Notes under the pieces: model-generated | Seen by the model: the letters and a program-made list of their open reading frames with translations, nothing else | Databases searched by the model: none | What the model was told of the DNA's origin: nothing | In this document: in pieces, positions 37,463 to 52,228 of the stretch | Layout of the letters: each line of letters opens with the position of its first letter | Numbering within the stretch: position 1 is the first letter of the stretch | Position numbers and translations under genes: made by a program | Source: Isoetes taiwanensis | Lineage: Eukaryota; Streptophyta; Lycopodiopsida; Isoetales; Isoetaceae | Reading direction: 5' to 3' | Length of the DNA stretch: 64,000 bases | NCBI GenBank assembly: GCA_021234155.1 | Contig: JAJEKV010000087.1 | Span: forward strand, 3,465,242-3,529,241

Positions 37463-38944
37463 GAGTAAATGTCACATCAATAGAAGACCTCCAAGCGGTG
37501 AGAACCCCAAGCTTTAGATGAGTCATTTGCCGCCACCAAAACATTGTACTCACGACCTAGAATGGAAGCCGGCTTGTGTACATCGCCTCTTGACACTTGT
37601 ATTCTTGAAGGCAACAAAATCCATAGGAAATTTAGATAAATAAAGGGACACCGCTTCTTTTCTTTGGGGAAGAAGCAATGCCCCGAACATTCCATGACAC
37701 AATATTCATATCTTGAGTTGGGATGTTCCACTTCCATACTCACTATCTGCATGTCTACCACATCAGTCCCATGATATTCTTCTGGGAGATCTGCCCAACA
37801 AGTCCTAGAAAGTGGTAAGGGGGAGCCTCCTCTCTGTTCCACCCTTCCATTGTGCACTGCAATTCTTGGCGGAGGAGAGCCTCCTCTCTGCTCTATCCTC
37901 CCCATATTTTGTGCAGCTTCACCATGAGACTCAAGTGGTGAGGGAGAGCCTTCGCTCCGCTCAACCCTCCCATTTGCCTCTTCTGTGGAAGTGACAACCT
38001 GCGAAGCAAAGTGAGCATAACTCGTACTTGCCGTACTTGTTCTATTTGAATCGAATGCAATTTAGCTGTAGCAGCATCATCAAAAAGAAGAGGGGAAGGA
38101 ACACCGGTCGCCACATTTACTGGATTTGCACAAGACAGGGGCTGAGAAGGAAAAATGGATATTGATCCACTGGAGAGGGAAAAAACAATGTTATGCAGTC
38201 CAATTCCAACAAATAATGCTTCTTATGTTTGTAGTGTAGAATAAATAACTGCTGATTATCTTATCGCTGGAAAGCAAAATTTATTCATACTATATGACAT
38301 GTATTGGTTCCTAAGGGGATTGATAGGACTTGAATGGCTTTGTTTCAAGTTAATTTCACACTATGGGAGTCATCATTTTGTTAATTTTTTCTTTTATGTT
38401 TCCACAGTCCCAAGCTATATTTAAGTGCAATCAAAAGATCTAGCAAAAGATGCTTGCAATTTATATTGCAATATTTTTTAAACATGGAATCTAGGCATGC
38501 ACGTTTGGGCTATGAATGAATATAGCTATCTTTGGGCTAGAATCGCCTTACCTAGATTACTCTAAGAATTTGCATTCGCTTGTTTTTTTCGTTGCTTCTA
38601 CAACTGTGCCATGGCTAGTTGATGCTGCGAATCTACAATAATGCACATATAGTTCATCTAACATTTTAGTTTCTGTCCGAGGATATTGCTTAAATTCTTT
38701 TGAGACAATATGGTAAGGAAAAATCAAACACTTTTTACATGCTTTTTTGTAATAAAACACACAGACAACTGAAGGAAGGGATAAAATTAAATTTAGCATT
38801 TGGAGTTGTGATTGACATGTTTTGACAATGTTGAGGTGTGCAACCCTTGGGAATTCAAAATGCAGCTAGATCAACAATAATGTAGTTGGTGAGATCACAA
38901 GCTGCTAAGATGGGTGCAGTCTATGCACAGAAGTATAAATATTA

Positions 38945-39025
38945 TGTTGAGAATGGGATTTGAACCCATGCCCTTTCGAACCAGAACCTGAATCTGGCGC
39001 CTTAGACCAACTCGGCCATCTCAAC
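38945..39025 (-). tRNA. tRNA-Leu(CAG)
   Basis: An 81-base sequence folds as a class II tRNA: acceptor GTTGAGA/TCTCAAC with discriminator A, conserved U8, D-arm GCCGAGTTGGTCTAAGGC, anticodon stem CCAGA/TCTGG around loop TTCAGGT (anticodon CAG), a variable arm with GAAA loop, and a T-arm ATGGG/CCCAT around TTCAAAT. The A and B box promoters (TGGCCGAGTTGG, GGTTCAAATCC) are intact. A stretch of TATAAATA lies on the 3' side, and the 5' flank shows no obvious T-rich terminator problem. It is the best candidate for a working gene in the window. Confidence 0.93.
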
Positions 39026-39279
39026 GTAACTGGTGCTTTTACAGTAGAGCTCTTTCATCAGTACTCTTGTGTATGTGCGAAAATATTCTCTTTCTGAACA
39101 TCCTTTGGTGGCAGATTAGCATCTTTGACTTATTTTCCATGATTTCTGGCAATGGATTACTAAGTTGCATGCATGTTATGCATCTTTCGAGTTGAGATCT
39201 TGTGTCCTATGCCATAACCTTTTGTAAAAGCTTTGTTGATAGCCTCTCATCGATATTAGAACTTGACTTAGACCAATGG

Positions 39280-39353
39280 GGCTACGTAGCATAGTGCATT
39301 AGCATGTTTGACTTCGGATAAAAAGGTTGTCGATTCAATTCCCACTGCGGTCA
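39280..39353 (+). pseudogene. tRNA-Arg(TCG)-like, degenerate
   Basis: The anticodon arm TTTGA-CTTCGGA-TAAAA gives anticodon TCG. Acceptor strands GGCTACG and TGCGGTC pair with one mismatch and wobbles, and the 3' end is TGCGGTCA. The T-stem GTCGA/CCCAC is mispaired and the D-arm is irregular. It is therefore a decayed tRNA-Arg. In the next tandem unit (about 40,005-40,068) and in copy B, part of the D-arm is deleted and LINE-T starts where the acceptor should end. Confidence 0.55.
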
Positions 39354-39672
39354 ATAGTAAGTCCATTTGAAGATTCTTGTTGATGTTTTCCTTCATGAAG
39401 TTTTGAAACACATCAATTTATAACAAATGAGTTAATAACCAAACTTTTATTGCGCTTGAATTAAACAGATTTGCCAAATATTCGTTTAATTTATTGAACA
39501 TGTATTACTAAAAATTAAATTTAGCATTTGGAGTTGTGATTGACATGTTTTGACAATGTTGAGGTGTGCAACCCTTGCAAATTCAAAATGCAGCCAGATC
39601 AACAATAATATAGTTTGTGAGATAACAAGCTGCTAAGATGGGTGCAATCTATGCACAGAAGTATAAATATTA

Positions 39673-39753
39673 TGTTGAGAATGGGATTTGAACCCATGCC
39701 CTTTCGGACCAGAACCTGAATCTGGTGCCTTAGACCAACTCGGCCCTCTCAAC
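39673..39753 (-). tRNA. tRNA-Leu(CAG), variant copy
   Basis: 81 bases, same fold and anticodon CAG as the upstream copy. The near-invariant U8 is G here (GTTGAGAGGGCCGAG), and base 26 is A. The variable arm (TCCGAAAGGG) pairs better than in the first copy. Loss of U8 removes the U8-A14 tertiary pair, and the A box is altered at its first base, so function is doubtful. Confidence 0.75.
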
Positions 39754-40068
39754 GTAATGCATGGATTTACAGTAGAGATCCTTCATCAGCATTCTTATGT
39801 ATGTGCGATAATGTTCTCTTTCTAAACATCCTTTGCTGGCAGATTAGCATCTTTGACTTCTTTTCCATGATTTGTGGCAATGGATTGCTAAGATGCATGC
39901 ACGTTATGCATCTTTAGAGTTGAGATCTTGTGTGCTATGCCACAATCCTTTGTAATAGCTTTGTTGATAAGCTTTCATCAATAATAGAACTTGACTTAGA
40001 CCAACACTAATGGGGCTATTAGCGTGTTTGACTTCGGATGAAAAGGTTGTCAGTTCAATTCCCACTGC

Positions 40069-43772
<3,704 letters not shown>

Positions 43773-43840
43773 ATAAGAAGGCATTCTGGAAATATCGGAA
43801 AGTGCAAATCTCTGAATAGGGAATAGAGGCCATCAGGGTT

Positions 43841-44660
43841 ATGGCGTGGAACATCAACCAATTGAATGCTGAAAAAGTATACTCCATGGAAGATGTTCTT
43901 GCACTAGTTGATTTGGTTTTCTTTTTAGAAACATGGGAACACGAAGAATTTGGTTTGCCGGATATACCAGGTTTTTGTCTCTTGCACTCAGTATGGAACA
44001 CGAAAGGGTGGAGGAGAAGAGGATATGGGGGGCTGGCTTGTTATGTTAGAAAGGAATTATTACATATTGTAAAGGTAGTGAAGGATTCTAATCAATGTAT
44101 CTGGGTGGAACTTCTGGGAAAGGAACGTAAGGTATTTATTGTAGGCTGCTATTTTCCCCCCTTAAAGCAGCAGACATATCAGTTGTATCATCTAGATATA
44201 GACGATCCATTTCAGATGCTTGAACAAGAAATTTTGGGCTTTATGGCTATGGGGGATGTGGTACTTATGGGGGATTTCAATGGAAGAACAGCGAGGAAGC
44301 AGGCAGCAATAGCAAGTTGGCAGGGTGACCCAGTATGGGTGGAGCAGCTAGATGAACAGGAGTTGCGTGATGTTGGCTGGGATCGTCTGTCATTGGATTT
44401 GGAACAGTGGCCTACCCCAATGGGTACTGCTTTGTTGAACATGTGTAGTGGCTTAAATTTGCTTTTGTATAATGGAATTAGAAACTTTGGAAATGTACAT
44501 GTAGAGGCAAGAGCGTAGTTGATTATTTTATTGCAGCAGCTCATTTTCTGGAACAAGTTACCTCTTTGCAGATTTTAGACGAGAGAAGTGAGTCGGACCA
44601 TGTACCTATCATTGCGACCATCATGGCAAAAGGGAGACAGCCTGAGGCACATGTAGAGAT
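43841..44660 (+). pseudogene. LINE-X APE-type endonuclease
   Basis: The frame from 43,841 reads MAWNINQLNAEKVYSMEDVL, LVFFLETWEHEEFGLP (catalytic E), RRRGYGGLACYVRKEL, then VVLMGDFNGRTARKQ (the D-x-N block). A frameshift at about 44,515 leads to VDYFIAAAHFLEQV and SESDHVPIIATIM, the final D/H block. These are all the expected active-site blocks of an APE-like endonuclease that makes the priming nick. The start codon is the first ATG of the domain and follows ORF1 by about 70 bases. One frameshift separates it from the rest of ORF2. Confidence 0.85.
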
Positions 44661-45396
44661 TAGAGGTTCGGATCGGATATATGCAGTTGAACAAAAAAAA
44701 GAAGCATATCTTAACATGTTTGAACAGAAGTATGAGCAGGTGATATGGCCTGAGGGGATGGATGAGATAAGTGGTCTTTTAACATCTCTAATTACCGCTA
44801 CTGCACACACATGTTTTGCTTCGGGGCATAGGATGGACTGCCTTGCAATGGCTGGTTTGATAGTGAATGCCGAGAAAAAAGGAAGCAATACAAGGGAGCA
44901 ATGGGGGCAGTTAGGGCACAATTGATCAAAGAGTTTAAAACTCTTACTAAGGAAAAGAAACAGGCTTTTCTGTGAGGTAAACAAGAGGAATTAATAAGAG
45001 ATTTGTTAGTGAAACCGGCTGCATTCTGGAAGAAACTTAAACAGGGTAGGCACGACGAATCTTATTTGCATGCAGAGGATTTGCTAGATATGGTAAGGAA
45101 ATTGTATCATGTGGAAGGGCAACATGATGAATGGCAAAAAGGGAAGTGCACCTTTTCTTTTTCAAAAGCGGATGTCCAATGGGGGATTGATAAGTTAGCT
45201 AATAGAAAGGCGACAGATGCCACGGGCCTAGTGGCCGAGCTTCTAAAGTAGGCAGGGCCCAAAATGGTGGAGGCACTAACACTAATATTTAATGCAGCAG
45301 TGAGAGAAGGCTTCCCTGTAGCCTGGCAGGTCAATAGGATGGTTCCAATACATAAGACTGGAGATAAAAATGACCCTGGTAACATCCGGATGAACC
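44571..45396 (+). pseudogene. LINE-X linker and RT start (copy 2)
   Basis: Continues from the endonuclease. After the SDHVPI block, frames are interrupted by a stop at about 44,923 and a TGA near 44,971. AAFWKKLKQGRHDESYLHAE, ADVQWGIDKLANRKATDATG, a TAG at 45,249 and the RT-1 block REGFPVAWQVNRMVPIHKTG follow. The sequence ends at DPGNIR, where an inverted L1-like element starts. Residues align with LINE-T at clearly lower identity, so LINE-X is a separate but related family. The catalytic RT core is absent. Confidence 0.8.
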
Positions 45397-48300
45397 TTCC
45401 AAACCTGCACCACCACATCACCCTGAGGGACTATAGGTATGTGTAGCGGAATACTCCCCGCCACGTGTTCCCGTGATAGCCCTACACGCCCCTCAGATAA
45501 AAGCGAGCTCGAAAGAACTCCCACGAAGCTAGCTGACCACCCCAATACCAATCCTCCAAGGTGAGCACAACAGCTCGCCTCCAACGGGCCTGCGTCCGAG
45601 CATGCACAGTGGCAGCCAAGGGCAAGTGCGCAGGGGGTAGAGGAACCCACAAGAAAGGAGAAGAGTGGTGATAAACTGTGGCATAATCTAGCTGGAAGAG
45701 CACACGCACATGATCCCAAGCCCGCAACACTCCTCGCCGTAAAAGGGGATGCATGTGAGAAAGGCCGAGACCATACAACGCTGCCTGTGGCAACTCCACA
45801 TGCAATGCACGGCTTCCCAAACGCCACACAATGGTGAAGAGATCGCAACAACAAATACAAGCCTGGAGAAGATGCTCCATCTGCGGCAATGCTCCAAACA
45901 AACTTGGAGACCAACACCTTACTATGCGCCAAATCCGAATGGCCAAGCCCCCATCCTCCCGGGGCGGAGACACTTCCACCAAGCCACTTTAACAACCGCC
46001 CCTTCATCATCCCCGCCCCACACAAAATTTGAACAATCTTATCCAAAGCCCAGATCTTACCCTCGAGGAGCTAGCATCGCAGATGTCAGTATACACATGA
46101 GTGCTACAAAGTAATCGACTTGGCAATAGTGATCCCACCCGCCATGGACAACTTGCTACCCTTCCACCAATTGAGGTGTTTCGCGCAACCCCCCGCAGAA
46201 AATCTCATCCCACACCCTCCCCATGGAAACATCCCCTCCAAAGGGAATACCCAACAGCTTAGTACACACATTACCTGGAATCACCTTCCAAGCGAATAGA
46301 GCCAAACAAGGGGGAGGTGGAGTCAGCTAGGCCCATAATGCGGAGCACTTACCCCAATTCAGAAGAATGTCTGAGGCCAAGGAGAAAGTATCCAACAAAC
46401 CTTTCACATTCCGCAACTTCCTCTCTTCTGCCACCAAGAAGAGGAAAGTATCATCAGCAAACTGGTTAATAATCTGCTGGCTACCATCCTGCATCCGAAG
46501 CCCATCCACCACTCCCTCCTCCACTGCAGCCAAAAACAACTGAGACAGTGCCTCCGCCACAATTGTAAACAAAAACGGCGCCAAAGGGCACCCCTGACGC
46601 ACCCCTCTGCCTAAGGAGAAAAAGGCGGAGGGTTCACCCTGGCACACCACCGTAGCCCGTGCTGACCTATGCAGCTTCATGATTGCCTCTGTAAAGCGTG
46701 GACCACAGCCCAACGCTAACATCATGGCAGACAAGAACTCCCAACGGACACTATCGTAAGCTTTGGCAAAGTCAAGCTTAAGATAGGCAATGCCTTGACC
46801 TGTTCTTCTAGCCCAATAAAGGCCCTTATAAGCTGCGGCAACATTAGTCAAAATGTTCCTCCCAGGGACAAACCTGCATCGCACCTTTACTAATGGAAGA
46901 AGTCAACACCGGCTTCAACTTTCTCGCCTTGGGCTTTCGCAATAATCTTATACACAGAGGACAACAAGGAGATAGGCCTCCAATCATTAATAGTAGAAGG
47001 CTGCTTAACCTTAGGAATCAAGGAAATGCATGCGGTATTCAAGATCCTATCCATTTGGGAAGACTGCAGCAACTCAAGATACACCTGGTACACCGACTCA
47101 CCAGCCCACTTCCAATAAGTCCGAAAGAACTCCACGGGGGATGCCATCCAGCCTGGGACATTTATCCTTGGCCATGCACATACATGCCGCTTAAATCCTC
47201 TCTCGAGAGCTCATGCTCCAAGCTCTCACGCCGGTGAGGCGAATAGATGGCTTAACAACCCCCAAAACAAGCTCCTGCATCTCTTGCTAATAGGGAAGAG
47301 TGCGTTGTGTGAAAAATCCTGAGAAATGGGCATGCACATACCTCGCAAATCAGCGGGGATCCTCCAAAGTCCGCCATCGAGGCAAAGCAAGGGACGCCTT
47401 ATAGATGCTTTGATATCGCCACGCTTAGCCGCTCGAAGAACACCGACAAACTTGTGTCCCCCTCCTTCAACCAGGTAAGGGCCACTTCACACGCCTCTCT
47501 CGTGACTTTAACCTGCGCCTGCAGCAACAATACGCGCAACACCGCATTCTCCCTAATGCCATCGAAGGTCGCCAGAATCCTCTCCAACTCCTCGATAGAG
47601 ACCATGCAACTCCCCGCCGCTTCTGCCGCACACACGCCGCCTACCAAAGACCTTTGGCAAAAACGCTTCACCCCGGCCAGCGCAGGCCACCATACCGCAT
47701 ATACCTTTGAGATGAAAAGGTATCAAGCCACAACTCCCGGCACCGGGCCGAGAAATGCATCAGCCGTAGTTTCCGGTGTTTAAACGGAACACCGGCCCTA
47801 GAGGGCGAGAGGCAACCGCACCGACCGACAAAACCCGAGGGTAATGATCAGAAATGGAGGTAGACAGTAATGTTACCCGACGCGAAAGAGGGCACACCAT
47901 CCAAGGCGCATGGGGAAGCATAACACCGGGTCATGCCTAGCATACGCCCGCCCGCACCAATCTGCCTATTACAATAGGTGAAAGACAAGTCCCCGTGGAC
48001 CTCAACCAAGGCCAAATCCTGCAACAAACGAGACCATCGGTCCCTCTCAAACCCATGCACAACACGGGTTCCAGATCGAGCCATCCTCTACCGCTCTACC
48101 ATATTGAAGTCCCCTAACAACAACCAAGCTTACCGTAGAACCCACCAAGGGCTCGCGAACTTATTCAAATCAGGCCCATAAAGCACCCCCTCACCGAGAA
48201 GGCTGATTAGGGGCATAAACATTAACAATCCCCCACTCTTGCCCTCCCTCCAACCACTTAATTATTGCCCACCGACCAAACCTCTCTGCTGCAGTAGCAC

Positions 48301-48900
48301 GTGACCCGCACATCCATCCTCCAAGCAATAAGAGTACCCCCCACTAGTCCGCCTGTAAGAAGAAGCAATAGGCAACCGCCTACCAACCATATTCATGAGC
48401 CTAGACATATCACCCCCTGACACTTATGCTCTTGAATGCAAACAATATCAGGACGCAACTGCCGAAGTGCCAAAGAAACACGGGCCCTCTTACTACTAGA
48501 GGACCGCACCCTCCCCACATTCCAACTAAGGATCGACCTATTCATCCCGGAGGAGAAGTGTCCAGCCCCACATGCCTACCCACCAGGCCATCAGCCCACT
48601 CCACAGAGTCATCATCTAGAGCCAGAGGATTAATCACAAAGCAATGTGACCCATGTACCGCCCACGTGAGATTCCACTTCCAACACGTGTTGGAAGTCCC
48701 CCAGGCACCTCCATAGACTCATGGGCCACACTAGTCTCTACCTCCAACTGGGCTGCTCCAGCCACCTCATGTGCATCACATACTGCTACCGGGACATCCC
48801 CACCAGGATCACCAGCCCCTCCCACAGCCCTGTCCTCAGACCTAGCCACAACCAAATCATCTGAGCCCTCCCCTGAGCCACCACGTCCCCTAGCCCTGCC
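45397..48900 (-). mobile_element. L1-like LINE, inverted, degenerate, ~3.5 kb (copy 2)
   Basis: Reads leftward from about 48,900. Segments: proline/serine-rich start, endonuclease trace DLSFTYCNRQIGAGGRML (47,848-48,084), RT-1 MDRILNTACISLIPKVKQPS (46,890-47,147), RT core with YLKLDFAKAYDSVRW and QFADDTFLFL (46,327-46,884), and a broken post-RT region (45,480-46,046). GC content is higher than in neighbours. No poly(A) tail or target duplication was seen at the 45,397 junction. The 3' part, joined to LINE-X at the same point, is repeated at 26,738-28,256. Confidence 0.75.
46327..47147 (-). pseudogene. L1-like reverse transcriptase (copy 2)
   Basis: Frame 46,890-47,147 carries SPVEFFRTYWKWAGESVYQV, then ACISLIPKVKQPSTINDWRP and ISLLSSVYKIIAK, the first RT blocks. 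A frameshift near 46,890 leads to RFVPGRNILTNVAAAYKGLY, YLKLDFAKAYDSVRW, GRGVRQGCPLAPFLF and INQFADDTFLFLVAEE. All catalytic residues (D in LDFAK, DD in FADD) are present, so this copy decayed mainly by frameshifts and a TAG at about 46,327. A plant L1-type element is the closest family by pattern. Confidence 0.85.
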
Positions 48901-48924
48901 ATCCAGAAAATTGATCTCAGAATT

Positions 48925-49387
48925 TATAGCTTTGCTAGGTGGTGCACCTATTTCTTAGGAATGCAAAAAGCAAAGTTCACCTGCCATGTCATCTGTAGAA
49001 GTAGAGTATTCAGCAACAACCTTAGCTACAAAAGAGTTGATGTGGAGTAGAAGTATTCTTTGTGACCTAGGTATGATGCCAAAAAACCCTCTAATTCTTC
49101 AATCTGATAGTTCTAGTTCCCAAGTGAACTAGGTATGATGCAAAAAAAGCCTTCTAATTCTACAATCGGATAGCTCTAGCTATATGGCAATGACTAGAAA
49201 TCCTAGTTTATATGAGAGGACAAAGCATGTTGAGTTGGAAATGCCTTTCACAAGGTATTTGGTGAGCAAAAATATTGTACATATGAAATATGTTAATACA
49301 AGCAAACAACTTGCAGATATCTTGACAAAGCTCTTGGTAGATAACAAGTTCGGCATGCTGAGAAATTTGATTGGTTGCACGCATTAG
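48925..49387 (+). pseudogene. copia RNase H remnant
   Basis: RNase H removes RNA from the retrotransposon cDNA hybrid. The frame reads LLGGAPIS, a TAG in place of the usual W, ECKKQSSPAMSSVEVEYSAT (catalytic E in SS-x-E-x-EY), then ELMWSRSILCDLGMMPKNPL and LQSDSSS. A ~66-base stretch is then duplicated in a shifted frame before the end, YERTKHVELEMPFTRYLVSK, YVNTSKQLADILTKLLVDNK and LRNLIG. These match the H-x-E and QLADxxTK end of copia polyproteins. The purine tract GGAGGGAGAG and an LTR follow within 20 bases. Confidence 0.85.
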
Positions 49388-49402
49388 GATATGGAGGGAG
49401 AG

Positions 49403-49562
49403 TGAAGGAATTTGGTCATACTATAATGCTTGGATTGTCCTTGTATTATCTAAACTCTCTGTATAATTTTTACTAGAAATTATCTTACAGGACTAAACCT
49501 TCCAAGGTACTCTTCTTTCTTTGCGTTAATATCTCAACGTATTTCTTTGCATTATTCCCGAC
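49403..49562 (+). repeat. copia 3' LTR start (tentative end)
   Basis: Begins TGAAGGAATTTGG directly after the polypurine tract GGAGGGAGAG. The first 95 bases recur at 1,978-2,072. A CA at 49,561-49,562 could close the LTR, but no second LTR is available to confirm the end. Confidence 0.5.
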
Positions 49563-50230
49563 AAGGCACCAACTATCCAGTCACCAGGTTGTTAGAACAT
49601 TTCTATGAGCATATTAATCAGATGTAGGATTTCTAAAATGGGCTCACACCCCTTCCTTGGTGAACTGGATCAATTAGCTTCCACAATACAGCTGGGCACT
49701 GAAATGCATTTCTTAGATCCATTCCAATCAACAAGGTTGCATTTTAAATGGGAGTGTTGCACAACTCCCATTTCAAATATTCCCTCAAAAAAACATGGCA
49801 TCCTCCCAGAAATCAACTTTTTGGCCGAGTCAAAGGATTTTGCGAGGTTAAATTTTTTTTTCTTGCTTTTTAACCTCTCAGCAAGTGTACATTTTCATTT
49901 GATTTCATAGCAAAAAAAAGCAAAATTTACAGCTGACTATGCAATCCATGAAATGAAGACAACAAAAACATCTTAGTTTAAATGAATTAATAATAGTACA
50001 TTCATTAGAAATTTTAAATACATCAGTTTTGAAGGCAAAATTAATTTTAACACTAGAATAGTCTGTCAGCTGTTAGTGGAAAAGGGCCAAATTTACAGTT
50101 GATTGTGTAGTGTAGACAAGCAAGACTAAGAAAAAAGAAAATTGATGGGAATCAATAATATTAATAATGAATAAATATTTCAATATCAGTTTTAGAAGAT
50201 ACCAATCTGAAAAATATTTCTCACAAGGAG
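49563..50230. other. non-coding flank of the methyltransferase element
   Basis: AT-rich with no gene. It contains AAATTTACAGCTGACTATG (from 49,924) and a variant AAATTTACAGTTGATTGTG (from 50,091), whose core TTTACAGCTGA is matched in inverted orientation near 57,149. Confidence 0.4.
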
Positions 50231-50901
50231 TCAAAGATCAACTTCGTAGTCCTCCTCATGGTGTGTGCTTGTAGTTGCAACGTCTTCCTGAACAGGCTTC
50301 TCTTGCTGAGATGATTTAACTTTTTCCTTGGTAGTGTTGTCTTCTGTTTCCACTACTAGAGCCACTTCCTTCAGCTCTGCAAAAGTGACCTCATCCTCTG
50401 TGGAGCTAGTAAAAGGAGGCTGTATTTCGGACGATGTCATTTTTGGCAAAATCAGATGAGGATTTGGCACCTAGCTCTTGATTCTCGTCTGGTAAGCTAG
50501 GTAGTGCAGCCAATCTCATCTTAATAAAATTCACGGCCTCCTTGTCTATATCCACTGCTACACAGTTTCGGCCTTTTTTAAGTGTGCAGGCGATGGTAGT
50601 ACCAGAGCCCGAGAAAGCATCAAGTATCCAGTCTCCTTGACGTGAAAACATGTCAATAAGCTGGTTGATTAGTTTCTGGGGCTTCTGATAGTGATTGACA
50701 ATTCTACCCTGCGCACTTGGGTCTTGCAGCTTCTGCAACACGGCTGGAAACTCTAACACATTAGAAAAATCAGAGCATCCAGACGTGTTGAAGTGCTCCA
50801 TTGTTCTCTTGCCGTCGAAGCTCCAGTAGGCCACATGAAGATATTCCACTTTGCTTAACAATCTAGGGCCTCCAGCATGATAATTTATATTGGTTTTGTA
50901 C

Positions 50902-51002
50902 CTTTGGGAGAGAAGTGTAGTTAGCAATCTAGCAATTGATAAATAAGTTTACTATTCCAGAACAGCAAAGGAAAGCAGAAGTATCCCAGAATAAGTTCTC
51001 AC
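50902..51002 (-). other. intron 4 of the ParB-methyltransferase gene
   Basis: Donor GTGAGAAC and acceptor CCCAAAG, 101 bases. It splits a tryptophan codon (TG|G) and joins YENLVW to YKTNINY, keeping the frame. It contains a weak form of the element palindrome, TATTCCAGAACA (50,953-50,964). Confidence 0.75.
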
Positions 51003-51519
51003 CAGACCAAATTCTCATAGCCTGCTTGAGCAGGGGATCCAAAATGATTCTTGAAGCTAGGTTCCACCATTCCTATTTGCATGCTAGAGTGGAACACCAC
51101 CAGCCTTCAGTGCTTAGCCGTTGTAATTTGTTTTAGACCATCAATAAAAGCATTGAACTCGGAGTTCCTAAATGGTAGGTCGTCATAACAGCTGTCCTTG
51201 ATCTTAAACCCGTACGGTATATCAGCAATGATCAGGGTAAAATTCTGGGGCTTAATGCTTCCCACCAACTTAGTGCAGTCACCTTGAACAATAGAAAACA
51301 AATTGTCCTGATTGAACAATGTAAACTTTTCAAAATCGGACGGTTCAACCGACAACTGCCTTCTGTCAGCCAAGGTCCTTTCCTCACGAGCAAACTTTAA
51401 AAGGTGCATGAAACCTTTAGGAAGGTCTTTGTTTTTCTTTTTGTTCTGCTTTTGCAAATGAAGTTAAGTTGTGTACAAACAGTTGAAACAAATGAAGGAC
51501 CAAATGGTGAAGTATTATA

Positions 51520-51522
51520 CCC
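51520..51522 (-). other. splice donor of exon 3 (site only)
   Basis: The donor TGG|GTATAAT sits at 51,519-51,521 on the minus strand. The intron runs to the acceptor near 51,449 (CAAAAG|CAG), is about 72 bases long, and keeps the frame into the QNKKKNKDLPKGF exon. Confidence 0.6.
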
Positions 51523-51690
51523 ATCCTTCAAAATTAGGAGCATATTGTACAATGCACTCATCTGAAGTTGCCACAGGGTACAGCTCCTTACACCTTTTCC
51601 AGGTTTCCACGTTTAACTGCTCCATCAAGCATGTTTGGCATGCAATGACGTTCTTGTAGCTAACAAACAGAAAATATTAAGCACATTACA

Positions 51691-51702
51691 TATTCCGGAA
51701 TA
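51691..51702. repeat. TATTCCGGAATA palindrome, intron 2 site
   Basis: Perfect 12-bp palindrome inside the intron between exons 2 and 3 (51,660-51,742). It is one of ten copies in this element. Confidence 0.9.
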
Positions 51703-52004
51703 CAAAACAGATAAGGAATCCGAAAGTATGAAGCACGCTTACTTGTGCAGTCCCTTTGACATCTCTTCTAAGGTAAACTCCTTGTCCACTACTTTCTGGA
51801 GTAACCTTTCTAGGATGGTTGTGTCCGTGAATCCCTGCAGCACCCTCCAGACTGTGATGGTCATTTCTTTTTTTGGCACGTCTGTGCCCTTTTTCTTTTC
51901 TGATGCTTTACCTTTGCTCTTTAATTCCCCTCTTTCAAAAGCTGTAAATATTTCGTTTTGCAGGTCCCATATCTACAGCACAACAACATATTGTAAGTTC
52001 AAGG

Positions 52005-52228
52005 TATTCCGGAATATAAAATATAAAGCTACATTGGAGAAAATCTTTTAATAATGAGCTACCATAAACATGAAGCAAAGGCCAAAGTGTATTCCGGAAT
52101 ACATTTCGGCCAGACACCGAAGGTCAAAGTGTATTCTGGAATACACTTCGGCTAGACATTGAATGCCAAAGTGTATTCCGGAATACACTTGTGGCCTGAC
52201 ACTAAAGTGCGAGGTCTATTCCAGAATA
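52005..52228. repeat. palindrome cluster in intron 1, five sites
   Basis: TATTCCGGAATA at 52,005-52,016, 52,090-52,101 and 52,174-52,185, TATTCTGGAATA at 52,132-52,143 and TATTCCAGAATA at 52,217-52,228. The sites at 52,090, 52,132 and 52,174 are exactly 42 bases apart, as parts of a tandem repeat that also holds CTTCGGC-AGACA motifs. All lie in the intron 51,973-52,241. Confidence 0.9.

Larger units (their letters stand above)
33834..38151 (-). mobile_element. L1-type LINE, near full length, 4.3 kb, degenerate
   Basis: Absent from copy B, whose intact site is at 59,698-59,709. The site AAAATGGATATT is duplicated on both sides (33,822-33,833 and 38,152-38,163), a 12-bp target duplication. The plus-strand left edge is poly(T), i.e. 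a poly(A) tail on the minus strand. Reading from right to left: an endonuclease part with MVGDFNMVEAKL (37,235-37,462), RT blocks YLKLDFAKAYDGVDW, GRGVRQGCPLAPLLL and LSDDTFLFL (35,570-36,091), and a post-RT region with a zf-RVT-like block LLWWRFFIGVSWVN...HCFFMCEHLRQC (34,072-34,455). Many stops and shifts are present, and the catalytic F/YADD reads LSDD. The element is dead. Confidence 0.9.
38783..40068. repeat. tandem duplication carrying tRNA-Leu, 728-bp period
   Basis: Two direct units begin at AAAATTAAATTTAGCATTTG, positions 38,783 and 39,511. Each holds a tRNA-Leu(CAG) sequence and, further on, a tRNA-Arg-like sequence. The second unit is cut at 40,068, where LINE-T begins. Copy B has one unit only. 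Confidence 0.9.

Noticed and set aside
52005-52228. Regularly spaced palindromes as a CRISPR array
   Set aside because: Only three exact 42-base steps, variable other spacings, spacers that are themselves repeats, and a eukaryotic spliced context with no cas genes.
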